Positions 62,301 to 63,736 are shown, counted from the stretch's first letter. The stretch: 64,000 nucleotides of DNA from Limnoperna fortunei (GCA_944474755.1 OX104117.1:80080926-80144925); one strand, 5' to 3'. Notes: generated from the sequence alone by a model not told the origin. Program-made: numbers and translations.

Positions 62301-63518
62301 AAAGAAAACAATAAATACTTTATGTAGTGATTGAGAAGTGTAATACTTACATGAACTTCAGTCTGGTAACTTTACCAGACAGAAGAAAACAAAAATATTT
62401 TCTAACGGAAATGGAAGTTCTTTACGTAAATAAAGAACTGCAACCGGAAAAAACATGTTTGACCGGAAACATACTAATGTCTGTTTGTTCGAAGACATTT
62501 CGTTTTAACTATGCAACATTTATCCCAAAACTCTTCCTATGTAATAATAGAAAGCTAAAGTGATAACCGTCCGCCGTGTAGACTGTAGAGTAAGTGTACT
62601 GTATAGTAAGTCGAGACTTTGACTTTGTTCAATGTGCAACCTGAACAAAGTAACAAAATGAAACAAAAGCAATAATATTACAGTTTTCACTCCTAAAATA
62701 AACACAATTCTTCAAAAATAAGTTTCCTATGTAACAGGCTTTGGACCATCAACAAAATAATTCACGTGCTGCTTGGTTCAAAGAACCGGAAAAAATTATA
62801 GAGATTATGGTTGCACATGCGCCAGGTGGGAATGGGGGTTGTCTCAAAGGGTATTTGTTTGTGTTTCCGATTCACAAGCTGCGAATAGGGAAAATATCTA
62901 AATTTATGATGGTAACGTATTTATTGTAATAAAATCACATCTACATTGTATCAAGATCAGTTGTTGAACTGTATCGATATATGCCAATAAACAACAGACA
63001 TTGATTTTATGCAATTCCGTTATTTGGACTTAAAAGTAGTTCTAATAGCAGTGACTGAAACAGGAGAGGATCTATTTCATTCTGAGTTCTACATCCAATC
63101 ACACTTAACTACTGATAGATGTGGTCAGTAATGTTTGAGGGATTACAATGGCATTCATTAATATGAAGATATTAGGAACTTTCTATCTTTCATGTAAATA
63201 ATTAATTTGCTCATCCATTTTGTTTTTGTCTGAGTTTTTATAGAATCAGGGGTAAATACCTTATTGAACTTCATAAATAGGACATGTTACAAATTATACT
63301 TGATTTGTTTTGTTTTTTTTCAGTTTAATGTCAGAGTTTCGGACAATTCAAACCCTGAAAAGTTTGACACATCTGAAGTAATCATTTCCGTGTCCAGGAA
63401 CCTGCAGTCTCCACGGTTCATCAATAATCCGCCCTATACTGCATCCATCAATTACAACCAACCACTAAACACTCCATTCTTTACTGCAGCCGCTCAGGAT
63501 CCAGACATGGCACCTACC
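491..63518 (+). CDS. Giant cadherin-repeat protein gene, internal part (39 exons, partial at both ends)
   Basis: This gene model was assembled by eye from 39 exons listed separately. Joined, they give 2216 codons with no stop, and every exon is flanked by AG and GT. The protein would be a very large extracellular adhesion or recognition molecule of the cadherin superfamily: 20 complete repeats of about 105-110 residues. Visible cadherin hallmarks are the strand-A glutamate (ILENxxVG), ATDAD, TYSL, FSIxxxTGxI and VxAxDGGxP. Classical DxNDNAPxF is replaced by VxRNxxxPxF and the LDRE glutamate is absent, so calcium coordination is probably weaker or different. No signal peptide, EGF or laminin-G domain, membrane segment or cytoplasmic tail falls within the window. 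All introns are phase 0, so any exon can be skipped without a frameshift. Relation to Fat/Dachsous-type giant cadherins is possible but not shown. Exon calls are strong; the identity of the orthologue is unknown. Confidence 0.88.
671..1139 (+). other. Intron after exon 1
   Basis: About 470 bp with GT and AG ends. I see no gene or clear repeat. Confidence 0.8.
1140..1268 (+). CDS. Cadherin gene exon 2 (B type, 43 codons)
   Basis: Starts after TGTTTTCAG and ends before GTAAGT. Key motifs are EFNTLTYSLV and HFQVDNGGVIRLQSSLL. Its last 68 nt (1201-1268) plus the first GT of the intron form the unit of the 70-bp array that follows. The first donor is taken as the real one because read-through meets a stop at once (GTA AGT AGA TAA). 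Confidence 0.9.
1201..5213 (+). repeat. 70-bp tandem array seeded by exon 2 and its donor (about 56 copies)
   Basis: Each unit is a copy of the last 68 nt of exon 2 plus the intron GT, so every unit ends ATATATT followed by GTAAGT, a full donor site (a few read GTAATT or GTATGT). The unit is not a multiple of three and brings a stop, so it is intronic. A 12-nt insertion (AAGCAACTCCAA) recurs in about eight units. Markers such as AAGAAACATC (2086 and 2797) and CAGTGCAG (2501 and 3212) repeat 711 bp apart, showing duplication of ten-unit blocks. Confidence 0.95.
5214..5611 (+). other. Intron tail before exon 3
   Basis: Nearly 400 bp of AT-rich sequence between the array and the acceptor. Nothing else is recognised. 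Confidence 0.7.
5612..5803 (+). CDS. Cadherin gene exon 3 (A type, 64 codons)
   Basis: Acceptor TTTTCCAG, donor GTAGGA. Contains ARDPPG (the usual DGG is changed), VARNLFIPEW, a strand-A IIETKP and ATDADQQ. The last 39 nt and the donor are duplicated once in the intron. Confidence 0.9.
5765..5910 (+). repeat. Two-copy, 73-bp duplication across the exon 3 donor
   Basis: The last 39 nt of exon 3, its donor CAG-GTAGGA and the next 34 nt are repeated once, nearly identical. This looks like the first step towards a larger donor array. Confidence 0.9.
6170..6322 (+). repeat. Two-copy duplication just upstream of the exon 4 acceptor
   Basis: A unit of about 75 bp (AAAAGTGTTTGTGTCATC ... ACTTATAATTATTT) occurs twice. 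The second copy ends in the acceptor TTTTGCAG of exon 4. Confidence 0.8.
6323..6469 (+). CDS. Cadherin gene exon 4 (B type, 49 codons)
   Basis: Acceptor ATTTTGCAG, donor GTAGGT. Reads TPYNTLTYTIVGN, then YFRGVKQGSNQEFDLQL where most repeats have YFSINPDTGxI, so this loop is divergent. Ends SSFT. Confidence 0.88.
6470..7160 (+). other. Intron after exon 4, unique part
   Basis: About 690 bp up to the inserted element. No gene or repeat is recognised. Confidence 0.7.
7161..8600 (+). mobile_element. Helentron-like non-autonomous element, family 1
   Basis: It opens with a perfect hairpin at 7161-7191 (arms AGCTCACCTGACCC, 3-nt loop), then a CGTCGG/CGG simple repeat (7208-7241), then about seven diverged core repeats of roughly 175 bp (TTCTTCTCTGAAACC ... 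AAAATGGCCGCCACC). Near the 3' end one hairpin arm recurs (TCAGGTGAGC, 8561-8570), followed by a perfect palindrome AGGCTCTTAAGAGCCT (8576-8591) and a T run. It codes for nothing. This layout fits the HINE/Helentron or pearl-type elements of molluscs; that class is inferred. Its end forms the acceptor tract of exon 5. Confidence 0.8.
8606..8797 (+). CDS. Cadherin gene exon 5 (A type, 64 codons)
   Basis: Acceptor TTTTTATTAG, donor GTATGG. Motifs: VQDGATPPG, VDRNLQPPIFF, REDLAV, ASDADTT. The start is set by alignment with other A exons; an AG 7 nt downstream would break the frame. The pyrimidine tract is the end of the inserted element at 7161-8600. Confidence 0.9.
9019..9762 (+). repeat. 45-bp minisatellite (about 16 copies)
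   Basis: Near-identical units ATATTTTGAGATCATG ... CATATGTAAAG lie in the intron between exons 5 and 6. Because 45 is a multiple of three, one frame stays open for 261 codons, but it has no splice link to the gene and is not counted as coding. Confidence 0.95.
9855..9992 (+). CDS. Cadherin gene exon 6 (B type, 46 codons)
   Basis: Acceptor ATATTTCAG, donor GTATGT. Motifs QITYSIAS and YFSIVPSTGQINVKAPL show the normal B-exon core. Confidence 0.9.
9993..10428 (+). other. Intron after exon 6
   Basis: About 435 bp of AT-rich sequence. Nothing is recognised. Confidence 0.75.
10429..10740 (+). CDS. Cadherin gene exon 7 (A+B fusion, 104 codons)
   Basis: One exon covers what is elsewhere two: ATDGSRTT, VLRNLNRPSF, ILETQPVDVP, VTDSDRLPPNTVVNFRLL, HFQVSATGDVSV. 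Acceptor TTTTCAG, donor GTAATA. The A/B intron is absent, most simply by intron loss. Confidence 0.92.
10953..11141 (+). CDS. Cadherin gene exon 8 (A type, 63 codons)
   Basis: Acceptor TTTTTCAG, donor GTAAGC. Motifs: AYDLGDPSQTS, VIRNQQPRI, PIPETTPV, ATDPDTR. Its last 18 nt plus 15 nt of intron make the 33-bp array that follows. The array stays open in this exon's frame to a TGA at 11424-11426, so later donors would lengthen the exon in frame. Confidence 0.9.
11124..12135 (+). repeat. 33-bp tandem array seeded by exon 8 and its donor
   Basis: Units read ACTGACCCTAACACCAGG followed by GTAAGCATAGTTAAT: 18 nt of exon end plus 15 nt of intron, with a donor in each. The array is open in the exon's own frame from 11142 to the TGA at 11424-11426 and continues, out of frame, to 11856. 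A SINE splits the last part. Confidence 0.93.
11857..12122 (+). mobile_element. tRNA-headed SINE (full length)
   Basis: The 5' head has a Pol III A box (TGGCCGAGTGG, 11867-11877) and B box (GGTTCGATTCT, 11931-11941) in a Ser/Leu-like tRNA layout. A body with GGGTACTCCGGCTTCCTCC and GCTGAAAAATTGCTGAAAG follows, ending CAAACAAACAAAC. A 13-bp repeat TCAATACTGACCT flanks it (11844-11856 and 12123-12135), consistent with a target-site duplication, though the host array contains similar sequence. Confidence 0.88.
12180..12713 (+). other. Intron tail before exon 9
   Basis: About 530 bp, AT-rich towards the acceptor. Nothing is recognised. Confidence 0.7.
12714..12845 (+). CDS. Cadherin gene exon 9 (B type, 44 codons)
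   Basis: Acceptor with a long T run then CAG; donor GTAAGA. Motifs: EFNVLTYSIYG, YFDINTSNGSVTLKQSL. Confidence 0.92.
12846..13504 (+). other. Intron after exon 9
   Basis: Just after the donor, a short piece (GTGGGTTGGCTCAxACAxxTTTTCAG, exon 9 end) is imperfectly repeated at 12856-12883. A 44-bp piece (CACAAACTAATGTCCTGATA onward) repeats at 13193 and 13229. Otherwise nothing. Confidence 0.6.
13505..13693 (+). CDS. Cadherin gene exon 10 (A type, 63 codons)
   Basis: Acceptor TTGTCAACAG, donor GTAAGT. Motifs: VTDNGLPPLS, VQRNLQPPVFNP, VILENHQVG, ARDTDIS. The 3' end and donor are repeated twice more downstream, at spacings (+52, +104) that would shift the frame. Confidence 0.92.
13657..13810 (+). 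repeat. Three-copy, 52-bp repeat across the exon 10 donor
   Basis: The exon end (GGTGTTACTGTCCAGGCC ... ATCG) and its donor GTAAGTGG occur three times, with donors at 13694, 13746 and 13798. Use of the later donors would shift the frame. Confidence 0.9.
13811..14392 (+). other. Intron tail before exon 11
   Basis: About 580 bp, T-rich. Nothing is recognised. Confidence 0.7.
14393..14527 (+). CDS. Cadherin gene exon 11 (B type, 45 codons)
   Basis: Acceptor TTATTGTAG, donor GTAAGT. Motifs: NNVVTYTATGD, YFAINSQTGVVSVQRPL. Confidence 0.92.
14528..14961 (+). other. Intron after exon 11
   Basis: About 430 bp of AT-rich sequence without a recognised feature. Confidence 0.75.
14962..15153 (+). CDS. 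Cadherin gene exon 12 (A type, 64 codons)
   Basis: Acceptor TATGTTGTAG, donor GTTAGT. Motifs: LTVRAQDGGALPLLS, VNRNNFAPVF, ATDADTV. Strand-A glutamate is replaced (VPRNSGVN). An alternative donor three nt upstream (GTGGTT) would also keep frame but is weaker. Confidence 0.88.
15154..15355 (+). repeat. Three-copy repeat starting at the exon 12 donor
   Basis: Units of about 66 bp (GGTTAGGAGTATTGTCACTC ... GGTACCTGCCTG). The donor region GGTTAGTATTTTTGTCAAC is a diverged first copy, so the array probably began at the splice site. Confidence 0.75.
15601..15720 (+). CDS. Cadherin gene exon 13 (B type, short, 40 codons)
   Basis: Acceptor TTTACTTTCAG, donor GTGTGT. Motifs: NPFNVIEYAIVGG, FTINPTTGEIRIAS. 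It is the shortest B exon in the window. Confidence 0.9.
15957..16172 (+). CDS. Cadherin gene exon 14 (A type, long, 72 codons)
   Basis: Acceptor CATTTTAAG (AAG type), donor GTATGT. Reads LTVMATDSVGTTGMRRKS, then VDSNLNDPVL where the usual RN is SN, SIREDIGF, and ATDSDLT. It is the longest A exon, with extra residues in both halves. Confidence 0.88.
16220..16415 (+). repeat. Short tandem repeat of about 35 bp
   Basis: About five diverged copies of ATTGTGTCAAGCAATA ... GTGTGCAATAAA in the intron after exon 14. It starts about 50 bp past the donor and does not contain it. Confidence 0.8.
16504..16635 (+). CDS. Cadherin gene exon 15 (B type, 44 codons)
   Basis: Acceptor TTAATTTTAG, donor GTAAGT. 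Motifs: TPYNKLTFSLTGQ, YFSINPDTGVIGLKTSLL, ending SQYI. Confidence 0.92.
16636..17248 (+). other. Intron after exon 15
   Basis: About 610 bp, very AT-rich, with poly-A runs. No feature is recognised. Confidence 0.75.
17249..17563 (+). CDS. Cadherin gene exon 16 (A+B fusion, 105 codons)
   Basis: Second fused exon: TTLIVQDGGDPPR, VIRNNNAPQW, SIAETLGV, ANDADPVFNVVKYEIIGD, YFSIDENSGQIRVKASL. Acceptor TTTCTCAG, donor GTAAGT. Its A/B junction (DADP-VFNVVKYE) matches the site split by an intron elsewhere. Confidence 0.92.
17564..17922 (+). other. Intron after exon 16
   Basis: About 360 bp; nothing is recognised. Confidence 0.75.
17923..18111 (+). CDS. Cadherin gene exon 17 (A type, 63 codons)
   Basis: Acceptor GATACACAG, donor GTAAGA. 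Motifs: VRVRAYDNGTPAKA, VNRNLQSPVF, VPETKELGV, ATDTDTQ. Confidence 0.92.
18120..18600 (+). repeat. Diverged tandem repeat of about 110 bp after the exon 17 donor
   Basis: About five copies of GAGCTATGACTGGTTGGTTCT ... begin within 15 bp of the donor. The last two are nearly identical; the first is the most diverged. It is unclear whether the donor itself is part of the unit. Confidence 0.8.
18601..19080 (+). other. Intron between repeat and inserted element
   Basis: About 480 bp of AT-rich sequence. Nothing is recognised. Confidence 0.7.
19081..20377 (+). mobile_element. Helentron-like non-autonomous element, family 3
   Basis: It has the same layout as family 1 with different sequence: a 5' hairpin (ATACCCCCCGCTT / AAGCAGGGGGTAT, 19081-19109), a CCGT/CCGTC simple repeat (19127-19189), about six core repeats of roughly 170 bp (CCTCCTACACCACTGAATGG ...), the hairpin arm again (AGCGGGGGGTAT, 20336-20347), and a small 3' hairpin (GTGAGC-ATT-GCTCAC, 20353-20367) before a T run. 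It ends about 40 bp before exon 18. Confidence 0.8.
20417..20548 (+). CDS. Cadherin gene exon 18 (B type, 44 codons)
   Basis: Acceptor ATTATTTTCAG, 40 bp downstream of the mobile element ending near 20377; donor GTATTC. Motifs: APYNQVRYRRFG, YFGLNTETGDIYVSKSL. Confidence 0.9.
20549..21294 (+). other. Intron after exon 18, with a possible decayed element
   Basis: About 745 bp. At 21025-21200 a GC-richer piece (GCGGGAGGGCGGGG, then AACAGTTTTCTCAAC and TTGAAATTTGGTATGC) looks like an old mobile-element fragment, but I cannot classify it. Confidence 0.4.
21295..21486 (+). CDS. Cadherin gene exon 19 (A type, 64 codons)
   Basis: Acceptor TTTTTGTAG, donor GTGAGT. Motifs: MLVQAYDLGTPSRTSS, VYRNKFTPTP, VEEIRPIG, NDADTD. 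The opening M is internal, not a start. Confidence 0.9.
21487..21874 (+). other. Intron after exon 19
   Basis: About 390 bp, AT-rich; no feature is recognised. Confidence 0.75.
21875..22027 (+). CDS. Cadherin gene exon 20 (B type, long, 51 codons)
   Basis: Acceptor CTGTTTAG, donor GTAAGC. Motifs: VPFGDLILSVIGD, YFQFSQIIDGSGNEAARV, ending APDDTYT. The TG turn is expanded, and this is the longest B exon. Confidence 0.88.
22028..22508 (+). other. Intron after exon 20
   Basis: About 480 bp, AT-rich; no feature is recognised. Confidence 0.75.
22509..22694 (+). CDS. Cadherin gene exon 21 (A type, 62 codons)
   Basis: Acceptor CTTTATTAG, donor GTAAGC. Motifs: MRVQAKDGGSPPLSG, INRNLKRPVFSP, TISELFDLG, ATDADRK. 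Confidence 0.92.
22695..23114 (+). other. Intron after exon 21
   Basis: About 420 bp; nothing is recognised. Confidence 0.75.
23115..23261 (+). CDS. Cadherin gene exon 22 (B type, 49 codons)
   Basis: Acceptor TTGTTTTAAG, donor GTAAGT. Motifs: APHNTVRYFISSG, FFLVDYTTGEVRLRQSLM. Confidence 0.9.
23304..23458 (+). mobile_element. Long inverted repeat (foldback/MITE-like)
   Basis: The two halves (AGGATTAAACACTGGGTTTT ... and ... AAAACACAGTGTTTAATCCT) pair over almost the whole length with few mismatches. The centre is AAAGTCCAAAGGACTTT. It has no coding capacity. The form fits a foldback MITE, family unknown. Confidence 0.85.
23460..24390 (+). other. Intron tail before exon 23
   Basis: About 930 bp without a recognised gene or repeat. 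Confidence 0.65.
24391..24579 (+). CDS. Cadherin gene exon 23 (A type, 63 codons)
   Basis: Acceptor AATTTATAG, donor GTAAGT. Motifs: FDVEAKDEGTPVALTG, VNRNRNPPVI, ADDADTA. Strand-A glutamate is missing (INHNATGQ). Confidence 0.9.
24580..24940 (+). other. Intron after exon 23
   Basis: About 360 bp; nothing is recognised. Confidence 0.75.
24941..25072 (+). CDS. Cadherin gene exon 24 (B type, 44 codons)
   Basis: Acceptor GTAATTTCAG, donor GTAAGA. Motifs: TPFNTITFDITGD, LFSIDPSTGVIALTTS. Confidence 0.92.
25073..25679 (+). other. Intron after exon 24
   Basis: About 600 bp, AT-rich; nothing is recognised. Confidence 0.75.
25680..25865 (+). CDS. Cadherin gene exon 25 (A type, 62 codons)
   Basis: Acceptor TTTGTCGTAG, donor GTAAGT. 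Motifs: IRVRARDGGVPRLED, VKRNFNVPVFSQP, VREDATIG, AFDADSA. Confidence 0.92.
25866..26290 (+). other. Start of the intron after exon 25
   Basis: Contains a small three-copy repeat of GAGAATTAAGAGAGCTCATGA (26030-26097). Nothing else is recognised. Confidence 0.6.
26294..26460 (+). mobile_element. 5'-truncated SINE copy
   Basis: The body matches the SINE at 11857 (AGGGTGTGCTCAACTCCAG, CAGTTTTCCTACAGAAGG, GCTGAAAAATTGCTGAAAG). The tRNA head with A and B boxes is missing. Confidence 0.8.
26531..26735 (+). repeat. SINE fragment with an expanded 24-bp core
   Basis: About five units of ATCGGGGCTCTCACCTACTCC run into a SINE 3' part (CTCCGGGTACTCCATCTTCC ... AAATTGCTGAAAGGG). The unit resembles the SINE's own CTCTCCGGGTACTCC, so the minisatellite probably grew from SINE sequence. 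Confidence 0.7.
26908..27356 (+). repeat. 56-bp tandem array containing the exon 26 acceptor (8 copies)
   Basis: Each unit (TTAGATTAACACTGATGTAA ... CTCTTGTTGCAGTCCCCG) includes the pyrimidine tract, the AG and the first 6 nt of exon 26. The last copy runs into the exon (TCCCCGTTCAAC). Earlier copies meet TAA after four codons. Confidence 0.93.
27350..27472 (+). CDS. Cadherin gene exon 26 (B type, 41 codons)
   Basis: Acceptor CTTGTTGCAG is the last of eight tandem copies of this acceptor; donor GTAAGT. Motifs: SPFNFVRYYIDGG, RFLMDPTTGVVTVRRTL. Upstream acceptors would read TCC CCG TTA GAT TAA, a stop, so the last copy must be used for the full protein. Confidence 0.92.
27645..27827 (+). CDS. 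Cadherin gene exon 27 (A type, 61 codons)
   Basis: Acceptor TTGTTCTTAG, donor GTATGG. Motifs: FNVYAEDGATPPGRS, VLRNNFTPQFI, ATDNDQQ. Strand-A glutamate is replaced (IQPSQSGV). Confidence 0.92.
27828..28199 (+). other. Start of the intron after exon 27
   Basis: About 370 bp before the LINE; nothing is recognised. Confidence 0.65.
28205..29217 (+). pseudogene. LINE endonuclease C-terminal part and linker, frameshifted
   Basis: The frame starting before 28228 reads RKDRVSHGGGQLVYISKN and IWIEIHP up to AYRPPSSPN and a stop at 28390. The next frame carries IVLLGDFNFNW (GDFN motif). From about 28548 a third frame reads STLIDHIYV and ISDHYPI (SDH motif), followed by a lysine-rich linker to LANTLNNF, where the nested element interrupts it. 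At least two frameshifts are visible. Confidence 0.85.
29218..30659 (+). mobile_element. Helentron-like non-autonomous element, family 2, copy A (nested in LINE)
   Basis: 5' hairpin at 29218-29252 (GTCTCGCC ... GGCGAGAC, with inner GCGAC/GTCGC), then (CGG)16, then about eight core repeats of 146 bp (CACCTGACCTTGACCTCAA ...). The arm recurs (AGGCGAGAC, 30628-30636), followed by a small hairpin GTGTCCACAC (30645-30654) and CTTGTT. The LINE reading continues on both sides. Confidence 0.85.
29268..29317 (+). repeat. (CGG)16 microsatellite
   Basis: Sixteen perfect triplets inside the element. The same place holds only about 4-5 CGG in the copies at 33336 and 60190, so this tract has expanded. Poly-arginine readings on either strand are artefacts. 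Confidence 0.95.
30660..32316 (+). pseudogene. LINE reverse transcriptase, frameshifted
   Basis: The first frame reads SSGTDNIGPKILK, TPIYKNGDKKLPTNYRPIS and ISKLLEKHV. A frameshift near 31090 moves to QSGFRPNHSCQTAL, DFRKAFDVVDH (motif A), GVPQGSIIGPLLF (motif B) and YADDTTL (motif C). The C-terminal part has QKRAARVI and SGSNLWNDLP and stops at 32316. The catalytic aspartates are present, but the protein is broken and the 5' part is missing. Confidence 0.9.
32729..32863 (+). CDS. Cadherin gene exon 28 (B type, 45 codons)
   Basis: Acceptor TTTATTCCAG, donor GTCAGT (weaker than most). Motifs: VADFRTIDYYIIGD, LFTINVNGGGITVQGNL. The preceding intron is inflated by the LINE and its nested element. 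Confidence 0.88.
32864..33283 (+). other. Start of the intron after exon 28
   Basis: About 420 bp; nothing is recognised. Confidence 0.65.
33284..34690 (+). mobile_element. Helentron-like non-autonomous element, family 2, copy B
   Basis: Same 5' hairpin, a short CGG run and the 146-bp core repeats as copy A. It ends with GTGTCCACAC (34676-34685) and CTTGTT, 13 bp before exon 29. The pyrimidine-rich stretch upstream of that acceptor (GTTTTTCTGTGTCC) is element sequence. Confidence 0.88.
34704..34895 (+). CDS. Cadherin gene exon 29 (A type, 64 codons)
   Basis: Acceptor TATTATTGTAG lies 13 bp after the end of the inserted element 33284-34690; donor GTAAGG. Motifs: VRVRAQDRGSPPKTA, VTRNLNAPFF, ILETQSPGV, ASDQDTA. 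Confidence 0.92.
34955..36136 (+). mobile_element. Non-autonomous TIR element, pogo/Tigger-like ends, TA-flanked
   Basis: The ends are inverted (CAGTGAAACTTCTCTAAAC at the 5' side; GTTTAGAGAAGTTTCACTG at the 3' side) and flanked by TA on each side, as for Tc1/mariner-superfamily insertions. The termini resemble pogo/Tigger. Inner copies of AAACCGGCCACCTCT lie near both ends. No transposase frame is visible. Confidence 0.85.
36139..36935 (+). other. Intron tail before exon 30
   Basis: About 800 bp, AT-rich; nothing is recognised. Confidence 0.7.
36936..37073 (+). CDS. Cadherin gene exon 30 (B type, 46 codons)
   Basis: Acceptor TATCTTTGTAG, donor GTAAGT. Motifs: PPNNRLVYTLVGD, FFQVNPDSGKVSVLQYLM. 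Confidence 0.92.
37074..37522 (+). other. Intron after exon 30
   Basis: About 450 bp; nothing is recognised. Confidence 0.75.
37523..37711 (+). CDS. Cadherin gene exon 31 (A type, 63 codons)
   Basis: Acceptor TTTATTTCAG, donor GTATGT. Motifs: FNVIVKDSGNPALSG, VHRNLNDPKL, PSDADDR. Strand-A glutamate is replaced (TRMASNGD). Confidence 0.92.
37862..38395 (+). mobile_element. Composite foldback/MITE-like region
   Basis: A block of about 85 bp (TTTCTGGTACAGATGACCCA ... CTGAGTCATCCAATCA) occurs at 37886 and again at 38307. Between them lies a long inverted repeat (arms CATACGTTTTTGGGAAAG and CTTTCCCAGAAACGTATG, 38127-38275; inner arms with TGATAGAAATTTTTATGTC). No coding capacity; family unknown. 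Confidence 0.75.
38396..39141 (+). other. Intron tail before exon 32
   Basis: About 745 bp; nothing is recognised. Confidence 0.7.
39142..39276 (+). CDS. Cadherin gene exon 32 (B type, 45 codons)
   Basis: Acceptor GAACTTCAG, donor GTAAGT. Motifs: APFNTFTTQMVGD, then NIFSLVGNTIRVNNAPAL, a degenerate FSIxxxTG core. The last 49 nt seed the 71-bp array. Read-through meets TAG within one unit, so the first donor is chosen. Confidence 0.88.
39228..41180 (+). repeat. 71-bp tandem array seeded by exon 32 and its donor (about 27 copies)
   Basis: A unit is 49 nt of exon end (GTTAACAATGCCCCAGC ... ACTTATACT) plus 22 nt of intron (GTAAGTACTGATCAGTCATT ...). Almost every unit keeps the donor GTAAGT. A TAG in the unit closes the exon's frame. 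Confidence 0.95.
41305..41985 (+). repeat. 19-bp tandem array (about 35 copies)
   Basis: Units ACCTACCAATGTGTAACAG, some with four extra bases (ATAA). Each ends in an acceptor-like GTAACAG, but without a pyrimidine tract. Confidence 0.95.
41986..42475 (+). other. Intron stretch after the 19-bp array
   Basis: About 490 bp, AT-rich, with a small near-repeat of TTTTAGGTATYCAAT (42077 and 42107). Nothing else is recognised. Confidence 0.6.
42484..42664 (+). mobile_element. Foldback (inverted-repeat) element
   Basis: The halves pair almost throughout: GGTCAGACCTTATATTTGTC (42537 on) with its complement near 42594-42613, and AAATAGATTATT with AATAATCTATTT at the outer ends. Similar open frames on both strands here follow from the symmetry. 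Confidence 0.85.
42665..43471 (+). other. Intron tail before exon 33
   Basis: About 800 bp, AT-rich. Nothing is recognised. Confidence 0.7.
43472..43654 (+). CDS. Cadherin gene exon 33 (A type, 61 codons)
   Basis: Acceptor TTTATAACAG, donor GTATGT. Motifs: VRLRIEDGGSPPRST, VQRNMLPPIFV, ILENTAVGV, ATDADPQ. A diverged copy of the 3' end (ACTGTCATGATGCTGATC then a decayed donor, GGTTCA) follows about 50 bp downstream. Confidence 0.92.
43618..43765 (+). repeat. Irregular duplication across the exon 33 donor
   Basis: Exon sequence (CACTTACAACTGTCACTGC ... GATGCTGATCCTCAG) and a GAGAGAGAGGGGGTG run after it recur, partly decayed, at 43680-43735 and 43747-43765. The copied donors are no longer consensus. 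Confidence 0.8.
43963..44094 (+). CDS. Cadherin gene exon 34 (B type, 44 codons)
   Basis: Acceptor TTTATTGTAG, donor GTAAGT. Motifs: KPYNVITYSVVGN, FFFVQPDTGIVSLKSS, ending SPFT. Confidence 0.92.
44095..44497 (+). other. Intron after exon 34
   Basis: About 400 bp; nothing is recognised. Confidence 0.75.
44498..44671 (+). CDS. Cadherin gene exon 35 (A type, 58 codons, calcium motifs lost)
   Basis: Acceptor TACATTGCAG, donor GTGAGT. VLIRAQDGGNPSLSATG is normal, but the linker reads VYVSVDPTLVW with no RN, and the repeat start ends IQATPP instead of ATDAD. The strand-A glutamate (ITENHLVG) is kept. It is the shortest A exon and the most degenerate in calcium-ligand positions. Confidence 0.88.
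44912..45282 (+). repeat. 90-bp tandem repeat (4 copies)
   Basis: Nearly identical units (TTGTGGTTTATAGAG ... GGCATTTAAATATAAAGA), with one C/T difference in the last full copy. An open frame on the minus strand follows from the period being a multiple of three. Confidence 0.95.
45418..45546 (+). CDS. Cadherin gene exon 36 (B type, 43 codons)
   Basis: Acceptor TAATTTTGCAG, donor GTGAGT. Motifs: GIAYSITGLSD, YFSINVDSGVITLKKLL. Confidence 0.92.
45547..45918 (+). other. Intron after exon 36
   Basis: About 370 bp; nothing is recognised. Confidence 0.75.
45919..46113 (+). CDS. Cadherin gene exon 37 (A type, 65 codons)
   Basis: Acceptor TTGGTTTTAG, donor GTAGGT. Reads VEVQATRHFNASTQT (the DGG turn is lost), IIRNVNPPHF, ISEKLGLGEP, ATDADVG. 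It precedes the 13.3 kb satellite intron. Confidence 0.9.
46114..46423 (+). other. Start of the intron after exon 37
   Basis: About 310 bp before the satellite; nothing is recognised. Confidence 0.7.
46424..59743 (+). repeat. 13.3 kb intronic satellite of 52-bp units (about 256 copies)
   Basis: The unit is TTTTGACAGACCCTGTGCC then TTTAACTTTCTGTTTGATGG then GGTTTACATGTAA. Variants recur together: GATTGGG is usually followed by TTTTAACAG, and ATATTGACATA by CCATG, so blocks of units were copied as groups. Rare length changes (a 10-nt insertion near 47461, a 1-nt loss near 49877) are seen. The array is one fifth of the window and sits inside one intron. Confidence 0.97.
59786..59914 (+). CDS. 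Cadherin gene exon 38 (B type, 43 codons)
   Basis: Acceptor TAATTTTGCAG, 42 bp after the satellite ends; donor GTAAGT. Motifs: DVLTYSLIPSVG, YFYMVPSTGQITVGTLL. Confidence 0.92.
60142..60625 (+). mobile_element. Helentron-like non-autonomous element, family 2, copy C (3'-truncated)
   Basis: Begins with the family 2 hairpin, shortened by a deletion on one side of the loop, then a short CGG run and about two and a half core repeats. It stops within CTCAATTTCAC, where the next repeat begins; the 3' hairpin is missing. Confidence 0.85.
60626..61345 (+). repeat. Tandem repeat of about 190 bp (about 4 copies)
   Basis: Units contain GAAATGGCAGAGGAGGAAC, AAGTGGACAATTTTCTCC and TTAGCTGACCTCTTTCC. The first copy is internally deleted. 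No coding frame is convincing; the origin is unknown. Confidence 0.85.
61346..63323 (+). other. Rest of the intron before exon 39
   Basis: About 2 kb with no recognised gene. Near 61660-61680 TAAGTGAGGCCCTTAGCTTACC echoes 61463-61484, and ACATGACATTCAGTCAGGTAAC (62270) echoes ACATGAACTTCAGTCTGGTAAC (62350), so it may be an old repeat, perhaps on the minus strand. A palindrome GGATATCGATATCC is at 61905-61918. Confidence 0.5.
63324..63518 (+). CDS. Cadherin gene exon 39 (A type, 65 codons)
   Basis: Acceptor TTTTTTTTCAG, donor GTATGT. Motifs: FNVRVSDNSNPEKFD, VSRNLQSPRFI, AQDPDMAPT. Strand-A glutamate is absent (INYNQPLN). The gene continues: a B exon is expected beyond 64000. Confidence 0.92.
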
Positions 63519-63736
63519 GTATGTATTATAATGCAAATATCTGATATACTAACTTTTCTGAAAAAGTCAAGTTAAGAAACTTAAATATTGTTGCATTTTT
63601 GGAAAGAATTTGAGGTGCCAGTGACTATTTATAGTTTTGTATGTAAAAAATTCTTCATAGATCTATTTTTAATGTAAAAAAATATAGAAATTAATTCTGC
63701 AGATTTATTAATTTGAATATCATATTTTCATTTTTA

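Noticed and set aside
62327..62563. Open frame of 78 codons before exon 39
   Set aside because: No cadherin motif, no family resemblance and no splice sites that keep the gene's phase 0 pattern.
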